From DAOTTX01 sp034437515 (lineage in GTDB: Bacteria > Chloroflexota > Anaerolineae > Aggregatilineales > Phototrophicaceae), in assembly GCA_034437515.1 (NCBI GenBank), contig DAOTTX010000140.1, forward strand, positions 1 through 64,000: a stretch of DNA of 64,000 nt, written 5' to 3'. Position numbers and translations under genes: made by a program. Positions 16,350 through 24,781 of the stretch are shown one piece after another. Within the stretch, counting starts at the first letter, position 1; every line of letters starts with the position of its first letter. The notes under the pieces were generated by a model that worked only from the letters and a program-made list of their open reading frames with translations, searched no databases and had not been told where the DNA came from.

Positions 16350-16802
16350 ATGCAATTTGTGATGAATCTCGGTGCGCGGCTGCTGTTTGAACGTCCGGCG
16401 AAGCGCAAAGACTTCGACCAACTCGCTGACATGCTACAAACCAACGGGGAAAAAATCGTCGGGCGCGTCAAACAGTCCGGCAAAAGCGACCGCGCGCGTG
16501 AAGCTCTGGTGCATCTGATCGGCATCGAACGGTGGGGGCAGCGCCGGTTGATGGTCGCGCTGGGTGAGCCATTCATCCGGGATGAATATGACGACTATCG
16601 CCCGGATGACGTGGACGAGTGGCGCGGCCTGCGTGATGCGTTCGAGGCCACACGCGGGCACACGGTCGAATTGGCGGCGGCGCTGGCGGATGCCGAGTTT
16701 AACGGCACCATCGAACACAATGCCTTCGGCGAGCTAACCCCGCGTGGGTGGCTGAAGTATCTCGACTTCCACGCCAACACGACCGCGTATTTAGTACGAT
16801 AG
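16350..16802 (+). CDS. DinB-superfamily-like protein
   Basis: This is a protein of about 150 residues resembling the DinB/YfiT four-helix superfamily. HLIGIERWGQRRL sits where family members carry the first metal-ligand histidine. HNAFGELTPRGWLKYLDFHANTTAYL matches the C-terminal helix with its H-x3-H pair. The enzymes known in this family are metal-dependent thiol transferases, but the reaction here is unknown. The start at 16350 is preferred over the TTG at 16239, since GTGGAG precedes it and the product begins with a plausible helix. The TIR gene starts 8 nt after its stop, so the two are probably one operon. Confidence 0.65.
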   Translation: MQFVMNLGARLLFERPAKRKDFDQLADMLQTNGEKIVGRVKQSGKSDRAREALVHLIGIERWGQRRLMVALGEPFIRDEYDDYRPDDVDEWRGLRDAFEATRGHTVELAAALADAEFNGTIEHNAFGELTPRGWLKYLDFHANTTAYLVR

Positions 16803-16810
16803 GACAGACC

Positions 16811-17575
16811 ATGCCTGAAAATCCCCTGCAACAGCCTGTCCCTGACGATCCCGTTGAGCGCGTGAAGGTCTTTGCGCGTGATCTCGCCTATGGTGCGACA
16901 CGCGGCCTATGGGCAACGATGTTTAAATATACCGCGCAATTCCACCCGCAGGGCTGGCGTAAGTCGTGGTCAAGTTGGGGGGATGAAGGCAACACTGGCC
17001 CGGCTCTGGACGAATACATCAAAGCCAAGTGGCAGCAGGACCCACCCTCGTTTCGTATGTTGGTGTCTTTCGGCTATCTCATCGAGACGGCAGAACAAAG
17101 TTACCAACTCACCACTGATGCGTTTGATCTGCTGCAAGCGCCGGTCACCAAACCGGACGTGTTCGTCTCTTACCGGCGACGGGAAAGCAGTTCGTTCGCG
17201 CTGCTGGTCGAGGCACGGCTGCGCCTCGCCGATGAGCATATGAAAGTCTTCGTCGATAAAGAGATCGAACCCGGTGAGGATTGGGCGTTGGTGCTCAAAG
17301 ACCGGGTGGCGGCGGCGAACGTGTTCATCTGTTTGATCGGCCCGGAGACGTTCGCCGAGGGCAGCGTGGTGATCGACGAGGTCAAGTGGGCGCTGGCGGA
17401 AAAGGCCAAACGCCCGGTGTACCAGATTATCCCCGTGTGGCATAACGGCTTCGGCGGGGAAAACGACCGTCTGCTGGGTGAATACAACGCCATCCGCATC
17501 AAAGAAGAGAGCGCAGAAGAATACGAGGTGGCGCTGCTGCGCTTGCTCAACCGGCTGGGCTACTCGAATATTTAA
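16811..17575 (+). CDS. TIR-domain protein, putative NADase effector
   Basis: This 254-residue protein has a C-terminal TIR domain beginning at about residue 115 (KPDVFVSYRRRESSSF). It has the box-2 region VFVDKEIEPGEDW and the helix VVIDEVKWAL. In that helix Glu190 aligns with the catalytic glutamate of SARM1 (Glu642). The tryptophan four residues earlier in SARM1 is a valine here. TIR domains of this type often cleave NAD+ and act in antiviral defence. The N-terminal 110 residues are helical and contain a YQLTTDAFDLL segment like a winged-helix or effector-associated domain. It is in an operon with the DinB-like gene. No other defence gene is adjacent, so the role is an inference. Confidence 0.8.
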   Translation: MPENPLQQPVPDDPVERVKVFARDLAYGATRGLWATMFKYTAQFHPQGWRKSWSSWGDEGNTGPALDEYIKAKWQQDPPSFRMLVSFGYLIETAEQSYQLTTDAFDLLQAPVTKPDVFVSYRRRESSSFALLVEARLRLADEHMKVFVDKEIEPGEDWALVLKDRVAAANVFICLIGPETFAEGSVVIDEVKWALAEKAKRPVYQIIPVWHNGFGGENDRLLGEYNAIRIKEESAEEYEVALLRLLNRLGYSNI

Positions 17576-17582
17576 GTACGTT

Positions 17583-20081
17583 CTATTCTTCCTCCGTTGC
17601 CTCGGCGGTGACTTCGGCAGTCGCCTCAGCACGGCTCGGACGGGTCGGTGTATTCGTAACCGTCGGCGTCGTTGTGATGGTCGGTGTCACCGTCGCTGTC
17701 GGTGTTTCGGTCGGTGTGGGTGTGTTCGTCAGCAAAAAGATGGCGGTCGCGGTTTCTGCTTCGGCGGTGGCTTCGGCCTCGGCAGTGCCGGTGGCCTGCT
17801 CAACGGCGGCGGTCGCGGTGATGGCGGTGGCGGTGGCCTGCGCGTTGCGCTCCGCGATGGCTTCCTCGGCACGGATCAAGCCGAGTCGTGCGTCCTCGGT
17901 GAAAGGATAGGCGTAGACCGGGTTCCAGCGCAACACCCACGCATAATCCTCGATGGCCTGCTCGTAAGCCCCCTGTTCTTCGTAGATCAACCCACGTAGA
18001 TAATGGCGCGTGCCGCTTTCCGTCCGGTCAAGCGCGGTGTTGATCGCGTTCAGCGCGGTGTCGAGGTTATCGAGTTCAAAATTGGCACGGGCGCGATATT
18101 CGTCAGCGACCGGCAATAAATCGGGCGGCAGATCAACACCGACGTTCGCCAACACGTTGAGCGCCTGTCGGTAATCGCCGTTGTCCGCTGCCTGATCGAC
18201 CAGAATCCGCGCCTGCGTCAAGCGGATCTCGTCATCGGCGATCACGCCACTATCGAGGATGTCCTCGGCATCCCCGGCGGCGATCTCATAATTCCCGGCT
18301 GCGTAAGCCGCACGCATCCGTAGCGCACGCGCAAGCGGTGAGTCAATCCGGTCGAGCGCCTCGGTCAAATCAGCGACCGCCAGTTCGTACCGTTGCTGTG
18401 CGATGTAGAGTTCCGCCCGCGAGATGTACGCTTCCGCGAGGGTTTCATCGGAGCCTTCACGGGCGACAGCGAAAGTATAACCTTCTAGCGAACGGGTGAC
18501 GTCGCCCTGGGCCAGCCGTGCATCACCCAACAGACGGAACGCCGCCGCGCTTTCCGGGAAGAAGTCGAGATAGTCGGTGTTGGTCTCATTGTTGTTGATG
18601 TAGATCACGGCGAGGTCAGGATCGTTGAGTTGGAGCGCGGTCTGCACCCGTAGCTGGTGCGTTTCCTCGACGTGCGGGTTGATGTAATGAGCCAGGAACG
18701 CCCGATAAGCCGCCTCGGAGAAGTTCTCCTGCGCCCCGGCGACATCACCTTGTGCGAGGGCTTGTTCGGCGCGTTCGGTGTAGATCTCACTCAATGTGAC
18801 GAGGATATTCAGGTCAGTGGCGAGATCGCCGCTTCGTGCGCGGACGTCGTTGAGTGTGGTGATGGCTTGCTCGTAATCGCCTTCGCGCTGGTATGTCCGT
18901 GCCTGCACCAGATACGGCACCGGGTCATTCGGGACGAACACCAGCGCGGCATCGGCGCGGTTGCGGGCTTCACCAAAGAACCCCTGTGCGGTGGCGATGT
19001 CACCTTCTTCGAGCGCATCCAGCCCTTGCTGGTAGCGCACTTGTGCGAAGCCCTTGTCGATCAGCGCCTGGAAGGTATTTTCGTTGCCGCGAATCCCCGC
19101 CGCGATGATCTCTTCCGCACGGGTGAGCACGGCTGCCGCTTCCTGAGTGTTGCCCTGTTCTAGTTGCAGCATAGCCTCATAGTAGTAAGGGTTGGGGTTG
19201 AAGTTATCCCCCTGGCGGTTCTGGCTATCTTGTAGCGCGTTGACCGCACTGTCGATGTTCTGCGAGCCTTGCAGCGCGATCACGGCGGTGGCGATGGCGT
19301 TGTCCTGCGGGGCGGGCAGACCAAGCCCGGTCGGTTGTGGTTCGACTTCCAGGCGTCCACGCGGGATTAACGGGGGAATGGTGGCGCTGGGTGTCAGGGT
19401 GATTTCCAGGGTGGCGGTGGTGGTGACCTCAAAGGTGAAGATGGGTGTGTTGGTCAACGTGGGGGTGCTGGTCGGCGGGCGTGGTGTGGAGGACGCCCCG
19501 AACAACACTTCCTGCGCGTCAGGATTGTTGACCACGATCAACGCCAGCACCCCGAAAACCGCGAGGAAGAACGTCACCGCTGCGGTGGCGATCTGCAAGC
19601 GCAGCACGGTGATCTCGCTTTCACCGGCGCGGCGGCGTGTTTTCTTCGTCCATCGTAAGTCACTGCTGGGTTCGTTGGTTTGCAAGTATTCCTGTACGAT
19701 CTCCTCGGCGACGGCTTGCATTTCCTGGGCCGTCGCCGGGTCGGGGATCGGTGCTTCGCCGCGTTCGAGTTCGGCGTCCTCGGTGGCGAGCGAATCGTCA
19801 ATGGTGCGGGTTTGTGGCACCAATTGCGCCGGGTCGATGCCCATCGTGGTGACGGCCTTTAGCGCCTGTTCGTTGTCCGGGTTGATCTCCAGTGCTTTTT
19901 TGAGGCTGGCGAGGCGTTCGCGCTTGTTGCGGGCGACACTCGCCAAATAGAGCCACGCGGTATCATCGTATTGATACAGCCGCAGCGATTGTTGAATCAG
20001 CTTGCGCGCCTGGTCGGTTTGACCGGCCTTCGCCGCCTGTATGCCGCGTTCGAGTAGTATTCTTGCTTGTTCGCTAGACAC
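17583..20081 (-). CDS. Membrane-anchored TPR protein with Thr/Pro-rich tail
   Basis: This is an 832-residue scaffold. N-terminal TPR-like helices (about residues 1-75, ARILLERGIQAAKAGQTDQA) lie before a single membrane helix at about 155-180. A TP-rich linker (PRPPTSTPTLTNTP) leads to an extracytoplasmic region of about ten TPR motifs (FGEARNRADAALVFVPNDPVPYLVQARTYQREGDYEQAI and similar). The last 60 residues are Ala/Thr/Pro/Glu-rich low complexity. The role is probably assembling partners at the envelope; the partners are unknown. It is convergent with the TIR gene, with only 7 nt between the stops. Confidence 0.8.
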   Translation of the reverse strand: MSSEQARILLERGIQAAKAGQTDQARKLIQQSLRLYQYDDTAWLYLASVARNKRERLASLKKALEINPDNEQALKAVTTMGIDPAQLVPQTRTIDDSLATEDAELERGEAPIPDPATAQEMQAVAEEIVQEYLQTNEPSSDLRWTKKTRRRAGESEITVLRLQIATAAVTFFLAVFGVLALIVVNNPDAQEVLFGASSTPRPPTSTPTLTNTPIFTFEVTTTATLEITLTPSATIPPLIPRGRLEVEPQPTGLGLPAPQDNAIATAVIALQGSQNIDSAVNALQDSQNRQGDNFNPNPYYYEAMLQLEQGNTQEAAAVLTRAEEIIAAGIRGNENTFQALIDKGFAQVRYQQGLDALEEGDIATAQGFFGEARNRADAALVFVPNDPVPYLVQARTYQREGDYEQAITTLNDVRARSGDLATDLNILVTLSEIYTERAEQALAQGDVAGAQENFSEAAYRAFLAHYINPHVEETHQLRVQTALQLNDPDLAVIYINNNETNTDYLDFFPESAAAFRLLGDARLAQGDVTRSLEGYTFAVAREGSDETLAEAYISRAELYIAQQRYELAVADLTEALDRIDSPLARALRMRAAYAAGNYEIAAGDAEDILDSGVIADDEIRLTQARILVDQAADNGDYRQALNVLANVGVDLPPDLLPVADEYRARANFELDNLDTALNAINTALDRTESGTRHYLRGLIYEEQGAYEQAIEDYAWVLRWNPVYAYPFTEDARLGLIRAEEAIAERNAQATATAITATAAVEQATGTAEAEATAEAETATAIFLLTNTPTPTETPTATVTPTITTTPTVTNTPTRPSRAEATAEVTAEATEEE

Positions 20082-20178
20082 GCCCCAGCCTCTTTTCCGT
20101 TGCGGGAGATTAGAAACACTCTCATTCTAATACGAAAGTGCAAGTTTGGAAAAAAAGATCTTGGTGCGTTGCCAGGTT

Positions 20179-20256
20179 TAACCCCCCTCCGCCGCGACTC
20201 TGTCGCGCCACCTCCCCCGATTCGCTTGGCGACTGCGTCGCATCGCTACGGGGGAG
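20179..20256. repeat. GC-rich intergenic inverted-repeat element
   Basis: This 78-nt stretch holds two perfect hairpins with the same stem: CGCGAC-TCT-GTCGCG (20193-20207) and GCGAC-TGC-GTCGC (20229-20241). It also has arms CTCCCCCG (20212-20219) and CGGGGGAG (20249-20256). The GCGAC/GTCGC core also occurs at 19-32. The layout suggests a dispersed intergenic repeat that may also serve as a transcription stop for the flavoprotein gene. There is no T tract. Confidence 0.45.
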
Positions 20257-20321
20257 ATATACACGTGGCGCACTCATGGATGAGACCAGAGAGACGTCAC
20301 AATCTGTAGGGGCGACGCTAC

Positions 20322-22067
20322 TTATTCCAGCAGGCGACCGGCGACTTCGAGGTCTTCGGCATCCTGTGACCACTTTTGCAGATGTGCCGGCACCGGCTCA
20401 ACCGGGCGAGAGAAGACCGTCACATTGCCGGCGCTGTCCAGCCGGTTGATGAAGTTCACGCGCAGCGTCGGGTCGGTTTCGGGATGGTCTGACCGCTGGT
20501 GAGCACCGCGACTCTCGCGCCGTTCGATGGCGCTCAACACGCTGGCCTCTGCGGACATCAGCGAGGCACGCAGGTCAAGCGCGATGGCGAGGTCCTGGTA
20601 GCCTTCCGAACTGGGGCGCACATCGACATACTTGGACTGCTCGCGCAGGTCGTGGATCTGGTCGAGCGCGTTGGTCAGCCGGTCGTCGTCACGGACGACG
20701 CCGCAGCCTTCCCACATCACGTTACGTAGTGCTCGCTGCATCGGGCGGCACATCTCTTCACCGTCCTGCTGGATGGCATCGAGGTCTTCGTGTGCCTCAC
20801 GGATGGCGCGGTTGGAGCGGTATTGCACCTCCATGCTGCGTGAATGCGCGACCGCCGCTTCCCCGGCACGCTTGCCGAAGATCAGAATCTCCGCCAGCGA
20901 GTTGCCGCCCAGGCGATTGGCTCCGTGCAACCCACTGGTCACCTCACCGGCGGCGAACAGACCTTCCACGCGGGTGCGGTGATCTTCCGGTTCTACGACG
21001 ATGCCACCCATGCTGTAATGTGCGGTCGGCGCGACCTCCATCGTTTCTTTAGAGATATCGAGCATCTGTGATTCGAGGAACTGGCGGTACATGCGCGGTA
21101 ACTTCTCTAAGATATAGTCTTTGCTGCGGTGGCTGATGTCGAGGAACACCCCGTCATGCGGCCCGCCGCGCCCCTCGATGATCTCGGTGTAGTTCGCCAG
21201 CGCGACCCGGTCACGGGTAGAAAGCTCCATGCGTTCGGGATCGTATTTGGACATATAGCGTTCGCCGTTGCTGTTTAGCAGGTGACCGCCTTCACCCCGC
21301 ACGGCCTCGGTGACCAGCGTGCCTGCCATCTCTTCGGGGTAGACCATGCCGGTCGGGTGGAATTGTACCAGCTCCATATCGGCGACTTCTGCGCCAGCGG
21401 TCAGTGCGAGGTACATGCCGTCCCCGTTGTTTTCATCCCGGCGGGACGAACTACGCCGCCAGATGCGCGTGTGCCCACCTGCGCACAGGATGACCGCATC
21501 CGCGAGGTACACGGTGCGTTCGCCGCTGTTGATGTCGAACGTCATCGCGCCGAAGCAGGTATTATTGTGTACCAGCAAGCGAGAGACGTACTGATGCTCG
21601 TCTATGCGGATGCCGAGTTCGGCGGCTTTATCCGCCAGGGTGTAGAGGACGGCTCGCCCGGTGTAGTCCCCGGCGTAGCAGGTACGGCGATACTTATGCG
21701 CCCCGAAATAGCGTTGGTCGAGCTTGCCGTCTTCGGTGCGGGCAAATTCACAGCCCCAGTCCGCGAGCTGCAAGACCGCTTCCGGCGCTTCCTTCGCCAT
21801 GATCTCGACGGTGTGCGGATCACTGATATGGTAGCCCTCTTTGAGCGTATCCGCGAAATGCTGCTGCCAGCTATCTTCAGGGTCAACCGAGCCGAGCGCG
21901 GCGTTGATGCCCCCGGCGGCGAGGACGGTATGGGCGTCTTTCTTCAACCGTTTGCCGACCACGACCACGTCGCTGCCGGCGGTATGAGCGGCGATGGCAG
22001 CACTCAGCCCTGCGCCCCCGGAACCAATAACGAGTACGTTGGAAACATTTGTACGATGTTGCATCAT
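20322..22067 (-). CDS. SdhA/FrdA-type flavoprotein
   Basis: This 581-residue FAD-dependent oxidoreductase is of the succinate dehydrogenase/fumarate reductase flavoprotein family. Visible features are the N-terminal dinucleotide motif VIGSGGAGLSAAIAA and AHTVLAAGGINAAL, where the histidine corresponds to the covalent FAD attachment site of SdhA. They also include FHPTGMVYPEEM, EAVRGEGGHLLN, STRDRVALA and the AAGEVTSGLHGANRLGGNSL FAD loop. The histidine argues against L-aspartate oxidase, which lacks it. No SdhB iron-sulfur or SdhC/D membrane subunit is adjacent, so the electron partner must be encoded elsewhere or the enzyme acts differently. Confidence 0.82.
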   Translation of the reverse strand: MMQHRTNVSNVLVIGSGGAGLSAAIAAHTAGSDVVVVGKRLKKDAHTVLAAGGINAALGSVDPEDSWQQHFADTLKEGYHISDPHTVEIMAKEAPEAVLQLADWGCEFARTEDGKLDQRYFGAHKYRRTCYAGDYTGRAVLYTLADKAAELGIRIDEHQYVSRLLVHNNTCFGAMTFDINSGERTVYLADAVILCAGGHTRIWRRSSSRRDENNGDGMYLALTAGAEVADMELVQFHPTGMVYPEEMAGTLVTEAVRGEGGHLLNSNGERYMSKYDPERMELSTRDRVALANYTEIIEGRGGPHDGVFLDISHRSKDYILEKLPRMYRQFLESQMLDISKETMEVAPTAHYSMGGIVVEPEDHRTRVEGLFAAGEVTSGLHGANRLGGNSLAEILIFGKRAGEAAVAHSRSMEVQYRSNRAIREAHEDLDAIQQDGEEMCRPMQRALRNVMWEGCGVVRDDDRLTNALDQIHDLREQSKYVDVRPSSEGYQDLAIALDLRASLMSAEASVLSAIERRESRGAHQRSDHPETDPTLRVNFINRLDSAGNVTVFSRPVEPVPAHLQKWSQDAEDLEVAGRLLE

Positions 22068-22225
22068 TATAGTAAAACCTCTGTTTCTATCACAATTTAG
22101 AAGAATTTTGCTATTAGCCGGGTTACGTCAAATCCGGTTGCTAAAAACTATCGACTAACAGCTAAGCTCGATTGTGATAAATTTAACAGAAGCAGCTTAA
22201 CCTCACGTGAATATCGCCGCATTAA

Positions 22226-23353
22226 TCACTGAGGGATGACACGATAGATCTCACCACCATTCACACCGACGGTGGTAAACATCAGCGCCCCATCCGGCGT
22301 GACGGTGATGTCGATACGGCATTGCGCACCGCCCAGGTCGATCTGATTAATCGCCTCAAGCTGGTTGCGGTCTTCGTTGAGGGTGATCCGCATCAACTGA
22401 CCTTGATTCCAGGTACAGAAGAACACTTCCCCCTGCCATTCGGGGGCGGCCTCGTGTGTGTAGATGGTGATGCCGGTCGGCGCGACGGTCGGTGTATAAG
22501 AGATCATCGGCGGCAGTGTGAAGATCTCGTCGGTTTCCGGCGAGGCGTCCCCACAGACGTAATCTGGCCCTGCGCCGTAATCAAAGCCGCGCAGCACCAT
22601 GTTAATCTCATCGTCACAGTCCGCGCCGTTCTCGGTGGCGAAGATGCGTGTCAGGTCGGTGGTATAGGGGTCAATAACGAGGTCGAACGGGTTGCGGAAC
22701 CCATGCGCGAAGATGCTGTTATCTTCGTCGGGGTTGCCCTCAGCAGGTTGCAGACCTTCGGCGGTGATGTCGAAGCGGTGAATCGCCCCCTGCACGGTGT
22801 TGAGATCCTGCGAGTTTGCCGGGTCTTCGTTGTCACCGACGGTGAAGAACAAGCGACCTTCGTCATCAAAGGCCAGGTTGCCCCCGTGATGGATGAGCGC
22901 GTTGTTCTTCAGCGGGATGGAAAACATCACCTTGGGGTCACTGCCGACGCCATCCTCTTCGTAGAAACGCACCACGTCATGTGAGGCGGGTTCACGGTTG
23001 GTCGAGGGGCGGATGTGCGCGACCCAGATGTACCCGTTGTCCTCATAGTTAGGGTCAACCGCGATGCCCAGCAGCCCGCGCTCGACCAGTGAGCTGGTCG
23101 GCAGCGTAATCACCGGCTCCGGTTGGCGCACGTCATCCGTGCCGATGACACGCACGTTACCCGTTTCTTTTTCAGTGTAGAACAACCGCCCGTCCGGTGT
23201 GAAGGCCATCGCTACCGGATAATTGGCGATCTTATAGCGTTCGACGGTGTAGGTCACACCGAGGTCGTCGGTGAAGGTGGGGCCATCCTGCGCGACGGTG
23301 TGCGGCGCGAGGCAGGTGATAAGGGCGATCATGAGGAGAAGTGTAGATTTCAT
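22226..23353 (-). CDS. Secreted PQQ-dependent sugar dehydrogenase-like protein
   Basis: This is a six-bladed propeller of the glucose/sorbosone dehydrogenase (soluble aldose sugar dehydrogenase) family, of about 375 residues. A signal peptide (MKSTLLLMIALITCLAPHTVA) precedes the domain. Family marks include RGLLGIAVDPNYEDNGYIWV, HHGGNLAFDDEGRLFFTVGDN (with the catalytic-type histidine), IFAHGFRNPFDLVID and the ATENGADCDDEIN region. It oxidises aldoses outside the cytoplasm using PQQ and calcium. The start at 23353 is chosen over 23419 because TTTTGGAG lies 7 nt upstream and the signal peptide begins there. Related propellers occur twice in the giant protein at 41395-59520. Confidence 0.85.
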   Translation of the reverse strand: MKSTLLLMIALITCLAPHTVAQDGPTFTDDLGVTYTVERYKIANYPVAMAFTPDGRLFYTEKETGNVRVIGTDDVRQPEPVITLPTSSLVERGLLGIAVDPNYEDNGYIWVAHIRPSTNREPASHDVVRFYEEDGVGSDPKVMFSIPLKNNALIHHGGNLAFDDEGRLFFTVGDNEDPANSQDLNTVQGAIHRFDITAEGLQPAEGNPDEDNSIFAHGFRNPFDLVIDPYTTDLTRIFATENGADCDDEINMVLRGFDYGAGPDYVCGDASPETDEIFTLPPMISYTPTVAPTGITIYTHEAAPEWQGEVFFCTWNQGQLMRITLNEDRNQLEAINQIDLGGAQCRIDITVTPDGALMFTTVGVNGGEIYRVIPQ

Positions 23354-23661
23354 TAAGTCACTCCAAAAGCGTAACAACAAAGTCACGGAGAAACAGCGCA
23401 GCGTTACGCAATGTGCCATGTTCTCCCTGAACTAATCAGGATGATCGCATCAAAATACATTTGACAGGTAAGTGTCGTTTTGATGTACGTCCCGACCCCT
23501 CTAAATCTCCCGCAGACAGGAGATACTTAACAACTATGTGGCTCGATGTATCTCTAGCACCCTCCCTGTCTACGGGGCGGGGTCAGTAAAGCGCAACGAT
23601 ACGAAGCAAATTTGGTGCGATTGCCCCGCTAAACTGATAACAAATAGCTGACAACTGATGG
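23354..23661. other. Gene-free stretch with long inverted repeat
   Basis: No gene is supported in these 308 nt. The main content is the inverted repeat at 23494-23584. The part next to 23353 should hold the promoter of the sugar dehydrogenase gene, but no clear hexamers were assigned. Confidence 0.4.
23494..23584. repeat. Imperfect 91-bp inverted repeat
   Basis: The ends GACCCC (23494-23499) and GGGGTC (23579-23584) are complementary, as are the inner arms AGACAGG (23514-23520)/CCTGTCT (23565-23571) and GAGATAC (23520-23526)/GTATCTC (23548-23554). All are in the nested order of one long hairpin with a 21-nt loop. It lies between two minus-strand genes. It could be a MITE-like or dispersed intergenic element, or a terminator for the upstream membrane protein gene. 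Confidence 0.45.
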
Positions 23662-24711
23662 CTAATAACTGATCGTCGGTCGCCTTGCCATAAATCCCAA
23701 TCCGTAAATAATCACGCCGCTGAAAGCGATGAAGCGTCCGTATTGCCTTAACGATAACAGATCGTCCGTGTCGGCTACATAGCCAATCGACTCCATGTAA
23801 GCGCGGATCAATCCGTCGCCAAAACCCGCCAGCAGCACCAGCAGCACCCCCGCGCTCACACACCAGAACGGCAGCAGACCGGTCACTCGGCGGTTCTCAT
23901 CGCGTAGTTCAGCGGTGATCTGGTTGACACCAGCCAGCGCGACCGCCAGCCCCGCCCATAACACGGATTGTTCCGCCAACGGCGCAAGCCACCCGGTCGG
24001 GATCGGCGCAGGTAGCAGCCCAAGCACGCTCAAGCCCCCTGCGCCACACAGCAGCAGCAGCACGGCGAGTGCGTGCCAGTGTGCGGCGAGGGTACGCGCC
24101 GCGTTGCGGTTGGCGAGGGCGCGGTAGCTGTGCGCGGCGTAGACCATGTAGGCCAGCAGCACATAGCCGGCGGCGACCGTTCGCAACAGGCCGCCGTCGA
24201 GGTCGATGGAAAGCGGCAGCGCGGCGATCCCCAACCACCCGGCGACCACTTTTACCCCCAGCGCGGCCCAGGCCGGGCGCACATGGCTATAACGGCGCAT
24301 CAACCAGAAGCCTAACGCGACGATTTGCCACGTCAGGCCGAGATGCAGTTCCAGCGGATGTCCGCTGCGCCACAGCACCAGCATGACCAGCATCCCCGCG
24401 CCCCAGACGAAACGCAAACCGTCCAGGCGGTGCAGGTTGGCACACCACAGCACGAAGATCGCCAGCAGTACGGCTTGTTCCAACCAGCTTACCGCGAACA
24501 CCAGCACCCACGCCCATAGGACCGGCAAACCGGCGGGCAAGCGTAGGGACGGCGCATCCAGCAGGGAGAACGCCAGTGCCAGCAGGCCGGTCTGCGCGGC
24601 GGGACGCAGCCAGTACACATCCAACACGGCGACCGGCAGCAGGCCAACGGTCAGTACGATCAGCAGGTATATAGAATACTTTGCGGAGGTTAAGTGCGTG
24701 TTTAACTGCAA
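23662..24711 (-). CDS. Polytopic membrane protein, unknown function
   Basis: This is an unrecognised protein of about 349 residues with nine to ten hydrophobic helices across its length (for example IYLLIVLTVGLLPVAVL, WVLVFAVSWLEQAVLLAIFVLW and HALAVLLLLCGAGGLSVLGLL). It has few charged loops and no catalytic motif. The overall character resembles bacterial membrane sensors or transporters of unknown type. The annotated start is TTG with only a weak ribosome site, so the true N-terminus is uncertain. It is divergent from the PepSY gene. Confidence 0.65.
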   Translation of the reverse strand: MQLNTHLTSAKYSIYLLIVLTVGLLPVAVLDVYWLRPAAQTGLLALAFSLLDAPSLRLPAGLPVLWAWVLVFAVSWLEQAVLLAIFVLWCANLHRLDGLRFVWGAGMLVMLVLWRSGHPLELHLGLTWQIVALGFWLMRRYSHVRPAWAALGVKVVAGWLGIAALPLSIDLDGGLLRTVAAGYVLLAYMVYAAHSYRALANRNAARTLAAHWHALAVLLLLCGAGGLSVLGLLPAPIPTGWLAPLAEQSVLWAGLAVALAGVNQITAELRDENRRVTGLLPFWCVSAGVLLVLLAGFGDGLIRAYMESIGYVADTDDLLSLRQYGRFIAFSGVIIYGLGFMARRPTISY

Positions 24712-24781
24712 TTTACGTCCATGTTAGCTCCATAAGCTACAGTTATCCAAAAAGTACACGAAAGCATTTAAAGGAGACTTT

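Noticed and set aside
21282..22100. A 272-codon plus-strand frame opposite the flavoprotein gene
   Set aside because: The minus-strand product has complete family motifs; the plus-strand translation is a low-plausibility shadow.
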